From Candidatus Villigracilis adiacens (GTDB lineage Bacteria > Chloroflexota > Anaerolineae > Anaerolineales > Villigracilaceae): a DNA stretch of 64,000 nucleotides. Shown in pieces: positions 41,014 through 48,791 of this stretch. Under the pieces are notes generated by a model, which saw only the letters and a list, made by a program, of their open reading frames with translations, ran no database searches and had not been told where the DNA came from. How positions within the stretch are numbered: the stretch's first letter is position 1; each line of letters starts with the position of its first letter. The DNA is taken from contig JADJBU010000026.1 in NCBI GenBank assembly GCA_016703605.1, forward strand, positions 620,001-684,000, given 5' to 3'. The position numbers and the translations under genes are program-made.

Positions 41014-42275
41014 CTATATCCCAAACCTCCCATCACTCCCCACGCTCCCCGTATATGCCGTACCCCGCACCGTGACCGTCAGCCCTCCGAGGCTCCACGG
41101 TGTCGCGGTCGAGCAGTTATTGTTGGTATCCAGGTATACCCTGCCGGATAGGGACAGGTCGGGCGCGGTATAGGATGTCGTTGCGCTCGGTCGGCAGGAT
41201 GAGTTCTCATGCGTTACTACCCGGAAATAGTAGGTGGTATTGGGGCTTAGCCCGGTCACTGGGTAGCTAAAGTTGGAATTTGGATAAAACGGCGCTAGCT
41301 GCGCGCCGGTTATGACACACCCTCCATACGCGCAGTCATTGTTTACCGAGTTTTGGTCGCTCCCCACATAAATCACCTGGTATGCCCCGCCCGTCCCGCT
41401 TCTCCAGCTCAGGGTGGCAGCGGTCGCGCTCGCTCCCTGCGTCACGCTCAGGTTTGTGGGGGCGGTGGAGGCGCAGGCGTCTACACATGACCATGTGGTG
41501 GTTTTGCTTGCGCAGGTGATCATGTCGTTCTTTACCCAGTTGCCGCCCCTGGTGCAGTTTGCTCCGCATCCATCCTCGTTTTCGCAGTTACAGTAGCAGT
41601 TTCCGGCTCCTGTCCCATAAGACCTGGAGACAAAGGTGTCGTCCCAGTCGTTACAATACAAAGACGGAATGGACGAATGACAACTGACTTCCCTCGTATA
41701 GTTTGAGCCTGTGACCGTTGACTTGACGTAGTTTTCGCCCGGGTTGCAGCAGTCGCAGTTTGTCTGGCACTGCCCCTTGGTCTCCTTGCCGTCGCAGCCT
41801 GTCTCGGTAAATGCAGAGGGAAAATAACTGTCGCCGCACGTTCCCCGGTATGCGCACGATGCCAGGTTTACATCATTGGTATCTCCCCCGCCACCTCCCA
41901 AATACAAAACCGGATCATTCCCACACTTCAAAACCTGACTCCCCCCACAAGTGGGATATCCGTATGCACCCCCGCCGCCCCGCCCGTCTGCCCTCCCCCC
42001 TCCCCTATATCCCGACACCCATCGTTCGCCATATACTGTCCCGACGGACAGCCAACATTCGAACACCCATTCCCCCCACAGGAAGAACAATAATTCGGCT
42101 GATCATAACAATCACCAGGAGCAGTACAAATCTCAGTAGTTGCTGGGTCGCACGATACAACCGAGCAATCTCCCCCACATTCTTGAGCAAAAGCAGGTGT
42201 CTGTAACCACACCCAACCAATAAGTGTCATGGTCGCAATAACAAAAAGCAACTTCAATCTATATTTCAATCGCAT
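41014..42275 (-). pseudogene. Cys-rich secreted protein with FN3 domain, frameshifted and 3'-truncated
   Basis: Two overlapping frames form one protein. The upstream frame (from 42275) gives a signal peptide (LLFVIATMTLIGWVWLQTPAFA) and a Cys-rich stretch. The downstream frame continues with a Cys-rich region (CGGSQVLKCGNDP, CDCCNPGEN), a fibronectin type III-like domain and the start of an SdrD B-like domain (LSGRVYLDTNNNC) that stops after a few strands. The frame change falls in the G/C runs between about 41968 and 42003. Such modular Cys-rich proteins are frequent in Patescibacteria, so foreign origin is suspected. A sequencing error in a homopolymer is the alternative to a real mutation. 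Confidence 0.65.
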
Positions 42276-42802
42276 ACGCCTGGATCTAGTTTGTTTAATA
42301 CTCTATATTTGCCAGAGTACGACCACACCTTATCTATATCATTGTGGTGTTCCCCATCAGTCAGTCGCAGTACCGTCACCAAGTTTTCTTGCTTCATCAA
42401 ACTCTGCCAAAACTCTATGACCCCCGTCACCTGCTTATTCGCTTTCATTCCACTCCCCGTTGCTTGCAGGTTATCCTGTAGCGCCTTTAGTGCCCCACAA
42501 ATATCCTCATGTTGGTAAATGCTAGTGCCAGGAACATGGCGAAATGTTTTGAGTCCCGACAGTGTCCACATGCTAAAGCCGTTTTGGTTGCCAAAGGCAT
42601 AAAACCCGCTTATCCCTTGTGCTGTCCCGCGGTCTGTAAACTCTTGCCAGCTATATTTTTTGTCTGGTAGGTCGCGGAAGAAGTAATGCCACGTTACTCT
42701 GGAGAGTCCCATTCCACCTGTCTTAACAAAAAAAACATACCCACCCAGCAGCAACGCTATCAGTAAAATCAAAAAAACTAAAAGCCACCTCCTTTTCCCC
42801 AT
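42266..42802 (-). CDS. Single-span membrane protein of unknown function
   Basis: A 178-residue protein with a basic start (MGKRRW), one hydrophobic helix (about 7-26) and an exported domain of about 150 residues with no recognised motif. The start at 42802 was chosen because a TACTAT -10-like box lies 6 nt upstream; an ATG eight codons earlier is possible. Codon use is AT-richer than in the flanking chromosome. It overlaps the frameshifted Cys-rich gene by 10 nt. Confidence 0.6.
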   Translation of the reverse strand: MGKRRWLLVFLILLIALLLGGYVFFVKTGGMGLSRVTWHYFFRDLPDKKYSWQEFTDRGTAQGISGFYAFGNQNGFSMWTLSGLKTFRHVPGTSIYQHEDICGALKALQDNLQATGSGMKANKQVTGVIEFWQSLMKQENLVTVLRLTDGEHHNDIDKVWSYSGKYRVLNKLDPGVCD

Positions 42803-42882
42803 ACCTCGATAGTAGCATATTGACAATCATTTGCAAAAATCAGCCAGCAATCAGTTACCTACTCGTTACAAATTCGATTCTT

Positions 42883-43698
42883 TCATCTCTCGTCATATGA
42901 AATAAAAAGCTCGTGTGGTACATGCTCCTCGTCTCTATAAAATAGAGTATCGTTAATCAACGCTCCCCAACACCCTCTTACTCGGTCAAGTAAAATCGGA
43001 GAATCTAATCCCGTAGTCTTACTATAACCAAGTTCTGTTAACATTTCACTCTTATATTCAATAAACTCTGGCAAATATTGTCCCAGCATTTGTCCTACTT
43101 TATTGGGTTTATATGGCAGTGCCTCACAACTGCTTGCGGCAATGCCATCAACCGCAAATCCCAGGTCAAACTTGCTCTGTTCCCCAATCGTTCTTATCAA
43201 TACCGTGCCCGTTTCGTTATCCACTACATTCACCGCCCCGCCCTCCTCGGTTATGGTGACGGTCTCTGGGTCAATGTGGTATTGGTCTAGCAGCGCATTG
43301 GTCTGCTGCATGGCGGCGCTCTCCGCCTCCACCCAGGCGCCCGCTTCTTCGTCCCATTCGTAGCCGTCTATGGTTATGCCTTTTTCATCGTCAAAATCCA
43401 CATCGGCGGGGTCGAGGGTCACGGTCTCGCCGTTTACGGTCAGGGTCATCGTGCCGTCCGGGGCGACGGTCATGCCGGGGATGGGGGTTTCGCCGTCGTA
43501 GAGCAGTCCGTCCGCTCCCAGGGTGAAGCGCGACCCGGAGTCCGCGATGGTTTGTTGAAGCGCGGCGAATTCGGGATGCAGAGTCGGCGTTGAGATGGGC
43601 GTCAGGGTGACTGTCACCTCGGAGGTGGAAGTCACCTGCGGGGCGCAGGCTACAACAAGATACGCAGCGATGAAAGTAATGAGGTTGAGTTTTTTCAT
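42883..43698 (-). CDS. Putative lipoprotein of unknown function
   Basis: A 271-residue protein with lipobox LVVAC (Cys18), a Thr/Ser-rich linker, a Thr/Asp/Gly-rich middle part (GTMTLTVNGETVTLDPADVD) and a distinct C-terminal region with two cysteines. GGGAGA precedes the ATG by 6 nt. The 5' half (43300-43698) is GC-rich like the chromosome, the 3' half (42883-43260) is AT-rich like the neighbouring island, so the gene may be a chimera across an insertion boundary. Confidence 0.65.
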   Translation of the reverse strand: MKKLNLITFIAAYLVVACAPQVTSTSEVTVTLTPISTPTLHPEFAALQQTIADSGSRFTLGADGLLYDGETPIPGMTVAPDGTMTLTVNGETVTLDPADVDFDDEKGITIDGYEWDEEAGAWVEAESAAMQQTNALLDQYHIDPETVTITEEGGAVNVVDNETGTVLIRTIGEQSKFDLGFAVDGIAASSCEALPYKPNKVGQMLGQYLPEFIEYKSEMLTELGYSKTTGLDSPILLDRVRGCWGALINDTLFYRDEEHVPHELFISYDER

Positions 43699-43754
43699 GA
43701 TAATCTCCCTGAACGAATGCCCGTACATCTTGTTGAGTTTCCACTCTCTTGAAA

Positions 43755-44149
43755 TCACTTGCCGGAAATCTTATCCTCGACCGTTTTCAAAAATTGCCGC
43801 GCCGAGTCGAGCGCCTCGGCTGCCTGCTCCCGTGTGAGAGTGATCGACTTCTGATAATCCCCCGCCTGCCGCATATCGAAAGCGCGATGGATGATCCGAC
43901 TCATCTCTTTTGGAAATTCGCCCCGCTTTACAAAAAGTTCGTCGAATTTCGAGAGCACGCCGCTATGTTTGGACGGCTCGACTTCGACTGTTATCAGCAA
44001 AGCCAGCGCCGTATAAAAGATCGAATAATAGGCTCGGTTAACCACGCTGGAGGGCTTCCATCATGCTCGAATAAAATTTCCGCATCGCGAAGCGACTCTC
44101 TTGCGCGGTCAAGGCGGTACTCGATCAGGTCTTTTTTATAGTCCGTCAC
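43755..44149 (-). pseudogene. HEPN-domain toxin, frameshifted
   Basis: The frame from GTG at 44147-44149 encodes DYKKDLIEYRLDRARESLRDAEIL and then breaks. The other frame continues with VNRAYYSIFYTALALL and AFDMRQAGDY. Together they form one HEPN protein of about 130 residues. Adding a single C to the CCC run at 44052-44054 (minus strand) would restore the frame. The GTG overlaps the stop of the MNT gene (GTGA). The common R-x4-6-H ribonuclease motif was not seen. Real inactivation and sequencing error are both possible. Confidence 0.75.
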
Positions 44150-44529
44150 GCGACGATTCCCTCCTCGCGAATACTTCGATAAAAGGGAAGAAAAGAATAT
44201 CGCTTCATGTTTTCCGGGGTGTCTGGAACGACCGAAATGACCTTGCCCGCGTTGAAACCCAGCTCCCATGCGATGTAAGAAGCGGTTTTGATCATACTGT
44301 TATCAATGGCAGGCAGAATTACCAGGAGATCAATATCCGACTCGCGGGTCGCATCCCCGCGCGCCTGCGAGCCATACATGATGACCTTGACAGGCTTTCC
44401 CAATTCCTTCGACAGGCGCCTGCGGAACTCCTTTGCCAGTTTCAAGGCGCGCACACGCGGCCGCAAGATTTTCCTGCCGGTCAACCTGGCTTTTCTGACA
44501 ACCTTTACAGTTCCAGACGTTCTTTGCAT
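44146..44529 (-). CDS. MNT-type nucleotidyltransferase (antitoxin)
   Basis: A 127-residue minimal nucleotidyltransferase. The signature GSQARGDATRESDIDLLVI (about 55-73) holds the G-S and D-x-D catalytic elements. In HEPN-MNT modules this enzyme modifies and silences the HEPN toxin. Gene order MNT then HEPN with a 4-nt overlap is classical. The N-terminus is Arg/Lys-rich (about 10 basic residues in the first 35). The start has a TATAAT 6 nt upstream. Confidence 0.88.
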   Translation of the reverse strand: MQRTSGTVKVVRKARLTGRKILRPRVRALKLAKEFRRRLSKELGKPVKVIMYGSQARGDATRESDIDLLVILPAIDNSMIKTASYIAWELGFNAGKVISVVPDTPENMKRYSFLPFYRSIREEGIVA

Positions 44530-44535
44530 GACCTG

Positions 44536-44541
44536 ATTATA
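44536..44541 (-). promoter_or_regulatory. -10 box of a leaderless promoter for the MNT-HEPN pair
   Basis: TATAAT on the minus strand ends 6 nt before the ATG at 44529. The flanking region to 44586 contains a GC-rich hairpin GCGCTTGC/GCGCAAGCGC. Confidence 0.6.
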
Positions 44542-44586
44542 CCTTCACCTGCGCTTGCAAATTGGCGCAAGCGCGCGTTATTCGGG

Positions 44587-45210
44587 TCATTTATCCGTAA
44601 ACCGCGCGAACATTTCGGGGGCGAGCAGTTTGCGCAACAGGTCGAACTCATGCGCGGTGCGTTTTGTGGCGGCGGCGATGGCGTAGGGGAATTTCGGTCC
44701 CTGTTCGGGCGAGTCGAGGTTCATCCAGCCGTGCGAGTCTTTGGGGAGAAATTTCAACACGAGCGGGCGCATGAACTTGAAGAAATACAGCGCATCGAGC
44801 GGGAAGTAGATTTTGCCGGTGTGCAGGCTCGGGCTTTTGATCAACTCTTTCTTTAGCGGCTCTATTTCGGGCGGGGCGGGAGGCGCGCTATTGTGTTGAT
44901 CCAGCCAGAGACTCACATAATTGCTGTGGGCGTAGAAATCCTGCGCGGTATGAATCAGACGCCCGAAAGCGATCCACGCGCCGAGGATGCCGGGCGAGAG
45001 CAGGGTGGCGAGCACGTAACCGCGCTGTTCGTTGATGTAGCGGTCGCCTTTTTCGATGGCGTTGTTGTCGTAATGGATCTCGTCGTGGAAGAATTGATTC
45101 CGGATCGCATCCTGTTTGAGGTTGGCGGCGATGATGATCTCCAGCGCGCGTTCGCTGAAATGCGGGGTGAGCGCCTCGCGGGTCATTTCGATGTGGTATT
45201 GGGCAATCAT
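44587..45210 (-). CDS. Zinc-dependent phospholipase C-like protein
   Basis: A 207-residue protein resembling zinc-dependent phospholipase C / S1-P1-type helical metalloenzymes. Candidate zinc ligands are in QYHIEMT near the N-terminus, FHDEIHYDN near 41-49 and the G-R-L-I-H-T-A-Q-D-F-Y-A-H-S-N-Y-V helix near 83-99. No signal peptide is evident. The start at 45210 was chosen because TATAAT lies 7 nt upstream, back to back with the divergent promoter of the next gene. Confidence 0.75.
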   Translation of the reverse strand: MIAQYHIEMTREALTPHFSERALEIIIAANLKQDAIRNQFFHDEIHYDNNAIEKGDRYINEQRGYVLATLLSPGILGAWIAFGRLIHTAQDFYAHSNYVSLWLDQHNSAPPAPPEIEPLKKELIKSPSLHTGKIYFPLDALYFFKFMRPLVLKFLPKDSHGWMNLDSPEQGPKFPYAIAAATKRTAHEFDLLRKLLAPEMFARFTDK

Positions 45211-45217
45211 GCGCGTC

Positions 45218-45223
45218 ATTATA
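45218..45223 (-). promoter_or_regulatory. -10 box, leaderless promoter of the phospholipase-like gene
   Basis: TATAAT on the minus strand, 7 nt before the ATG at 45210. Confidence 0.6.
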
Positions 45224-45264
45224 GCGGAGTTTACAGCCGCCAAGATGGGATACGCCCGCGCGTG

Positions 45265-45270
45265 TATAAT
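45265..45270 (+). promoter_or_regulatory. -10 box, leaderless promoter of the adenosyltransferase gene
   Basis: TATAAT ends 6 nt before the ATG at 45277. Only 66 bp separate this start codon from the divergent one. Confidence 0.65.
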
Positions 45271-45276
45271 GCCCGC

Positions 45277-45822
45277 ATGACTTTTTATACTGCCAAAGGC
45301 GACGACGGCAAGACAGGCTTGCTCGGCGCGGGACGGGTGCCGAAATATCATGCGCGGATGGAGGCGGTCGGCACGTTGGACGAAGCCTCTGCCGCGTTGG
45401 GACTCGCCCGCGCCCAATGCTCCGCGGTTCAGACTCCCCGCATCCTGGTCGCTGTCCAACGGGATTTATACAAGCTGATGGCGGAGGTGGCTGCGACGCC
45501 CGAAAACGCGGAGACCTTCCGTCATATTGACGACGAACGGGTGAAGTGGATCGAACACGAAACGGATGAATTGAGCAAAGTGGTCGAGATGCCGCGCGAG
45601 TTCATCCTGCCGGGCGACACGCTGGGCGGCGCGGCGCTTTCGATGGCGAGGGCGGTCGTCCGCCGGGCAGAGCGGCGCGTGGTGGAGTTGTTCGACGGGG
45701 AGGAAGTCATTAACCCGCATTTGCAACGCTATCTCAACCGTTTGTCTTCGCTGTGTTTTGTGCTGGAGTTACTGGAAAATCAAAACGCGGGGAGAAAGAC
45801 TTCGCTGGCAAAGGCGGAATAG
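45277..45822 (+). CDS. Cob(I)alamin adenosyltransferase, PduO type
   Basis: A 181-residue enzyme that transfers the adenosyl group of ATP to cob(I)alamin, giving adenosylcobalamin. Family motifs are the N-terminal ATP site TAKGDDGKTGLLGAGR (4-19; the usual T-G-x-G-D is here A-K-G-D), LDEASAALGLAR, the R-A-V-V-R-R-A-E-R-R-V-V-E-L helix and the closing L-N-R-L-S-S-L-C-F-V-L. Adenosylcobalamin-dependent enzymes were not seen in the window. A hairpin follows the stop. Confidence 0.9.
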   Translation: MTFYTAKGDDGKTGLLGAGRVPKYHARMEAVGTLDEASAALGLARAQCSAVQTPRILVAVQRDLYKLMAEVAATPENAETFRHIDDERVKWIEHETDELSKVVEMPREFILPGDTLGGAALSMARAVVRRAERRVVELFDGEEVINPHLQRYLNRLSSLCFVLELLENQNAGRKTSLAKAE

Positions 45823-45827
45823 AATAA

Positions 45828-45848
45828 ACCAGACTTCGGAAGTCTGGT
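45828..45848 (+). terminator. Short hairpin between the adenosyltransferase and DUF554 genes
   Basis: ACCAGACTTCGGAAGTCTGGT is a perfect palindrome with only a weak T-rich tail (TATATAAAGG). It may be a weak terminator or one of the dispersed minihairpins. Confidence 0.45.
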
Positions 45849-45863
45849 TATATAAAGGAAACC

Positions 45864-46565
45864 ATGACTGGAACGATCATCAATGTTATTGCCATTCTCA
45901 TCGGGGGGAGCGTCGGTCTGCTTTTTGGTTCGCGCATTCCCGAACGGTTCAAACTCACGATCATCGCGGGCATGGGTCTGTTCACCGTGGCGATGGGTTT
46001 GCAAATGTTCACCAAAAGCGAGAATCAATTGATCGTGTTGGGCGCAATGATCCTCGGCACGATCTTCGGCGAATGGCTGGGCATCGAAGACCGCCTGCAA
46101 GCCCTCGGGTTGACCCTCGAAAAGCGTTTCTCCAACGATGAGGAAAGCGGGGCAGGCTCGCGCTTCGTGCGCGGATTCATGGTCTCCTCCCTGCTCTTTT
46201 GCATCGGTCCGATGGCGATCCTCGGTTCGATCCAGGACGGGTTGACCGGCGACTACAACCTGCTGGCGGTCAAATCCACGCTGGATGGCTTTGCCTCGGT
46301 CGCTTTTGCCTCCACCCTCGGGATCGGCGTGATGTTCTCTTCGATCATCATCCTCATCTATCAGGGCGGGGTCAGCCTGCTGGCGGGTGCGCTCAGTTCG
46401 ATCATCAGCGACCCAATGATGATCGAGATGACCGCCACTGGCGGGGTGATCCTGGTCGGGCTGGGCATCAGCAATCTATTGGAGATCAAAAAGATCCGCG
46501 TGGGGAATTTCCTGCCCGCATTGGCGGTCGCGCCGTTGATCGTCTGGGTGTTGGAAAAGTTCTAA
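45864..46565 (+). CDS. DUF554 family membrane protein
   Basis: A 233-residue integral membrane protein of the DUF554 family, with about six helices, the conserved start GTIINVIAILIGGSVGLLFG and L-G-T-I-F-G-E-W-L-G-I, and the S-L-L-F-C-I-G-P-M-A-I-L-G-S-I-Q-D-G block in the middle. Transport function is suspected for the family but not shown. AAAGGA precedes the ATG by 5 nt. It converges on plsY with 1 bp between the stops. Confidence 0.92.
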   Translation: MTGTIINVIAILIGGSVGLLFGSRIPERFKLTIIAGMGLFTVAMGLQMFTKSENQLIVLGAMILGTIFGEWLGIEDRLQALGLTLEKRFSNDEESGAGSRFVRGFMVSSLLFCIGPMAILGSIQDGLTGDYNLLAVKSTLDGFASVAFASTLGIGVMFSSIIILIYQGGVSLLAGALSSIISDPMMIEMTATGGVILVGLGISNLLEIKKIRVGNFLPALAVAPLIVWVLEKF

Positions 46566-46566
46566 A

Positions 46567-47157
46567 TCAACTCTTCTTCTCTCGATCCAGCCACAACTCG
46601 CGGTACTTGCGATTCCAGTCGATCAAAAAACGGAGGGCGATCACCACGCCGACTCCCACTGCTGCCCAAAGTGTAACGTCGCGAATATTCAACGCCCACA
46701 GAACCGGCGCCATAAGGATTCCGGCAAAGACGCTTGCCCGCGCCGAATGGCGGACCACCAAGACAAGCAAAATCAATAATCCCAGGCAGATCAAAAATCC
46801 GAGTGGATTCAACGCAAGGATGCATCCGCCCGCAGTGGCAAGCCCCATCCCGCCGCGGAATTGGGCGAAGAGGGTCCAGCAGTGACCGATAACAGCGAAG
46901 GTCGCAGTCAGGGCGATCACCCAGGTCTCGCCGGAGGTACGAACCGCGAGATAGGTCGGTAAAAATCCTTTTGCGATATCAAGGATCAAGACAAGGGCGC
47001 CCCAGCCGAATCCCGCCTGGCGGATGGTGTTCGTGGTGGTGGCATGACCGGAGCCTGAGTCGCGCACGTCCACGTTCCTGACAAAGCGCGTGATCCAGAT
47101 CGAAAAGGGGAGCGAACCGGAGAGATAGGCGAGGAGGGGGAAGAGGAAGGTGGGCAT
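46567..47157 (-). CDS. plsY: Acyl-phosphate glycerol-3-phosphate acyltransferase
   Basis: A 196-residue integral membrane enzyme that makes lysophosphatidate from acyl phosphate and glycerol 3-phosphate. The motif set is present in slightly altered form: SGSLPFS near 13-19, SGSGHATTTNTIR near 34-46 (in place of GSGNPGATN), GHCWT near 90 and FRGGMGLAT (in place of F-x-GGKG-x-AT). The Lys-to-Met change in the last motif and the altered second motif suggest a divergent member. Start chosen as given; no Shine-Dalgarno is clear. Confidence 0.85.
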   Translation of the reverse strand: MPTFLFPLLAYLSGSLPFSIWITRFVRNVDVRDSGSGHATTTNTIRQAGFGWGALVLILDIAKGFLPTYLAVRTSGETWVIALTATFAVIGHCWTLFAQFRGGMGLATAGGCILALNPLGFLICLGLLILLVLVVRHSARASVFAGILMAPVLWALNIRDVTLWAAVGVGVVIALRFLIDWNRKYRELWLDREKKS

Positions 47158-47167
47158 GGGAGATGGG

Positions 47168-47250
<83 letters not shown>

Positions 47251-47257
47251 GAAGTGA

Positions 47258-48730
47258 TCAGTATGCCCTTGCCAGAACTCTTGCGCGGGAGGCGAGGCGG
47301 CGGGTCAGGCCATCGAAGAGGGGTTTGTGGAAGGGCCACATGGCATACCAGTAGAGAAAACCCCAAAAGCCATAAGACGCAAAATAGGCTGTGACGGTGA
47401 AGAGGGTCTTATCCTTCTCCCCATCCACCGGCTCGGACTGAAACTGAAGCCAGGCTTTGCCCGGAAGTTTCATCTCTGCCCGCAGGCACATCAGGCGATT
47501 CTTTTCGACTGTTTCCACGCGCCAGAAATCGAGGGACTCCCCGGCGTGGATTTCATCGGGGTGACGACGTCCGCGCCTCAGACCGACTCCGCCGATGGCT
47601 TTGTCCAGCCAGCCGCGCATTCCCCACGCCCAATCCATGAAAAGCCAGCCGCGCTCGCCGCCGATACCAGTATAGGAGCGGAAGACCGTTTCAGGCGGAA
47701 GGTCGATCACGATCTGGCGGCGTTCGATATACATTCCATCTTCAACCGTGAAGCGATACGGTCTGACATCCCCGACCGCCGTCACCAGCGCATCGGACCA
47801 GGACGTTTCCACGTTATCGCGGGCAATCCGCCCCAAAGCGAGATGAACCGCGGTTTGATAATCAATGGGTTGAATCTGCGGAAATAATTTCTTCGCCGTC
47901 TCATCGCGGACGATCAACTCGGCGCGCAAACCTTCGATCAACGGGGCAACCACGCGCCAATGGATCGGCGTGACCATGTGAACCCAATACGCGGAAAGCC
48001 TCGGCGCGTGGATCGGTGTGCGGATCAACCATCGGCGGAGATTTCGCTCCTTTGCATAACCCAGCATCATGTCCGCGTAGGTGAGGCGCGTCGGTCCGCC
48101 CACTTCGATGACCCGTCCGGTCGCATCCGGCGTTTTGAGCGTGTCCACCAAATATGCAAGCACATCGCGGATCGCAATCGGCTGGGCCTGCGAGAAGAAC
48201 CAGGCGGGGCAGGTAAGGATCGGCTGGCGTTCGGTGACGTAGCGGATCATTTCAAACAACGCCGAGCCGGAACCGATGATCATGCCTGCGCGCAATTCGG
48301 TGACGGGGGTCTTCCCATGCCGAAGCACAAAACCGACTTCGTGACGCGAACGCAGGTAGGGTGATAGGTCCGCAGTAGGATCGACGAGTTCACCGAGGTA
48401 GATGATCTGCTCGATGCCTTCATCCTCGGCGGCTTGAGAAAAATTTCGCGCGGCTTGCAAATCGCGGACGGCGCTTGCACTCCCGCCCTGTTTGCCGTGC
48501 ATCAAATAATAAGCGACAGAGACACCCCTCATCGCTTCGGAAAGTTCTTCGGGGTTGAGCGCATCGCCCGCGGCAACTTCGACTTTGTTCAGCCAGGCGC
48601 GTCCCTGCAAACGGGACGGGTCGCGGGCAAGACAGCGCACGCGGCAGCCGGCTTCAAGAAGTTTGGAGACGAGACGTCCGCCGACATACCCGGTCGCGCC
48701 GGTAACGAGAATGAGTTTCGCAGCGATCAT
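47258..48730 (-). CDS. SDR family protein fused to DUF2867
   Basis: A 490-residue protein. The N-terminal ~280 residues form an extended SDR/NmrA-like Rossmann domain with the NAD(P)-binding TGATGYVGGRL at 9-19. The C-terminal ~180 residues are DUF2867, containing the G-x-x-G-W-L-F-x-D-W-A-W and L-R-R-G-R-R-H-P-D segments. This fusion is known in bacteria but its substrate is not established. The start is supported by a TATAAT 6 nt upstream. Divergent from comEC with 61 bp between start codons. Confidence 0.9.
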   Translation of the reverse strand: MIAAKLILVTGATGYVGGRLVSKLLEAGCRVRCLARDPSRLQGRAWLNKVEVAAGDALNPEELSEAMRGVSVAYYLMHGKQGGSASAVRDLQAARNFSQAAEDEGIEQIIYLGELVDPTADLSPYLRSRHEVGFVLRHGKTPVTELRAGMIIGSGSALFEMIRYVTERQPILTCPAWFFSQAQPIAIRDVLAYLVDTLKTPDATGRVIEVGGPTRLTYADMMLGYAKERNLRRWLIRTPIHAPRLSAYWVHMVTPIHWRVVAPLIEGLRAELIVRDETAKKLFPQIQPIDYQTAVHLALGRIARDNVETSWSDALVTAVGDVRPYRFTVEDGMYIERRQIVIDLPPETVFRSYTGIGGERGWLFMDWAWGMRGWLDKAIGGVGLRRGRRHPDEIHAGESLDFWRVETVEKNRLMCLRAEMKLPGKAWLQFQSEPVDGEKDKTLFTVTAYFASYGFWGFLYWYAMWPFHKPLFDGLTRRLASRARVLARAY

Positions 48731-48736
48731 GCTCGG

Positions 48737-48742
48737 ATTATA
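48737..48742 (-). promoter_or_regulatory. -10 box, leaderless promoter of the SDR-DUF2867 gene
   Basis: TATAAT on the minus strand ends 6 nt before the ATG at 48730. Confidence 0.65.
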
Positions 48743-48779
48743 ACTTTTGAATGAGCGGCACGCTATCATTTCTCTACGT

Positions 48780-48785
48780 TATACT
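48780..48785 (+). promoter_or_regulatory. -10 box, leaderless promoter of comEC
   Basis: TATACT ends 6 nt before the ATG at 48792. This favours that start over the in-frame ATG at 48747. Confidence 0.6.
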
Positions 48786-48791
48786 TTATCC

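Noticed and set aside
48747..48791. comEC start at 48747
   Set aside because: The 15 extra residues lie upstream of and across the likely -10 box; the ATG at 48792 is 6 nt after TATACT.
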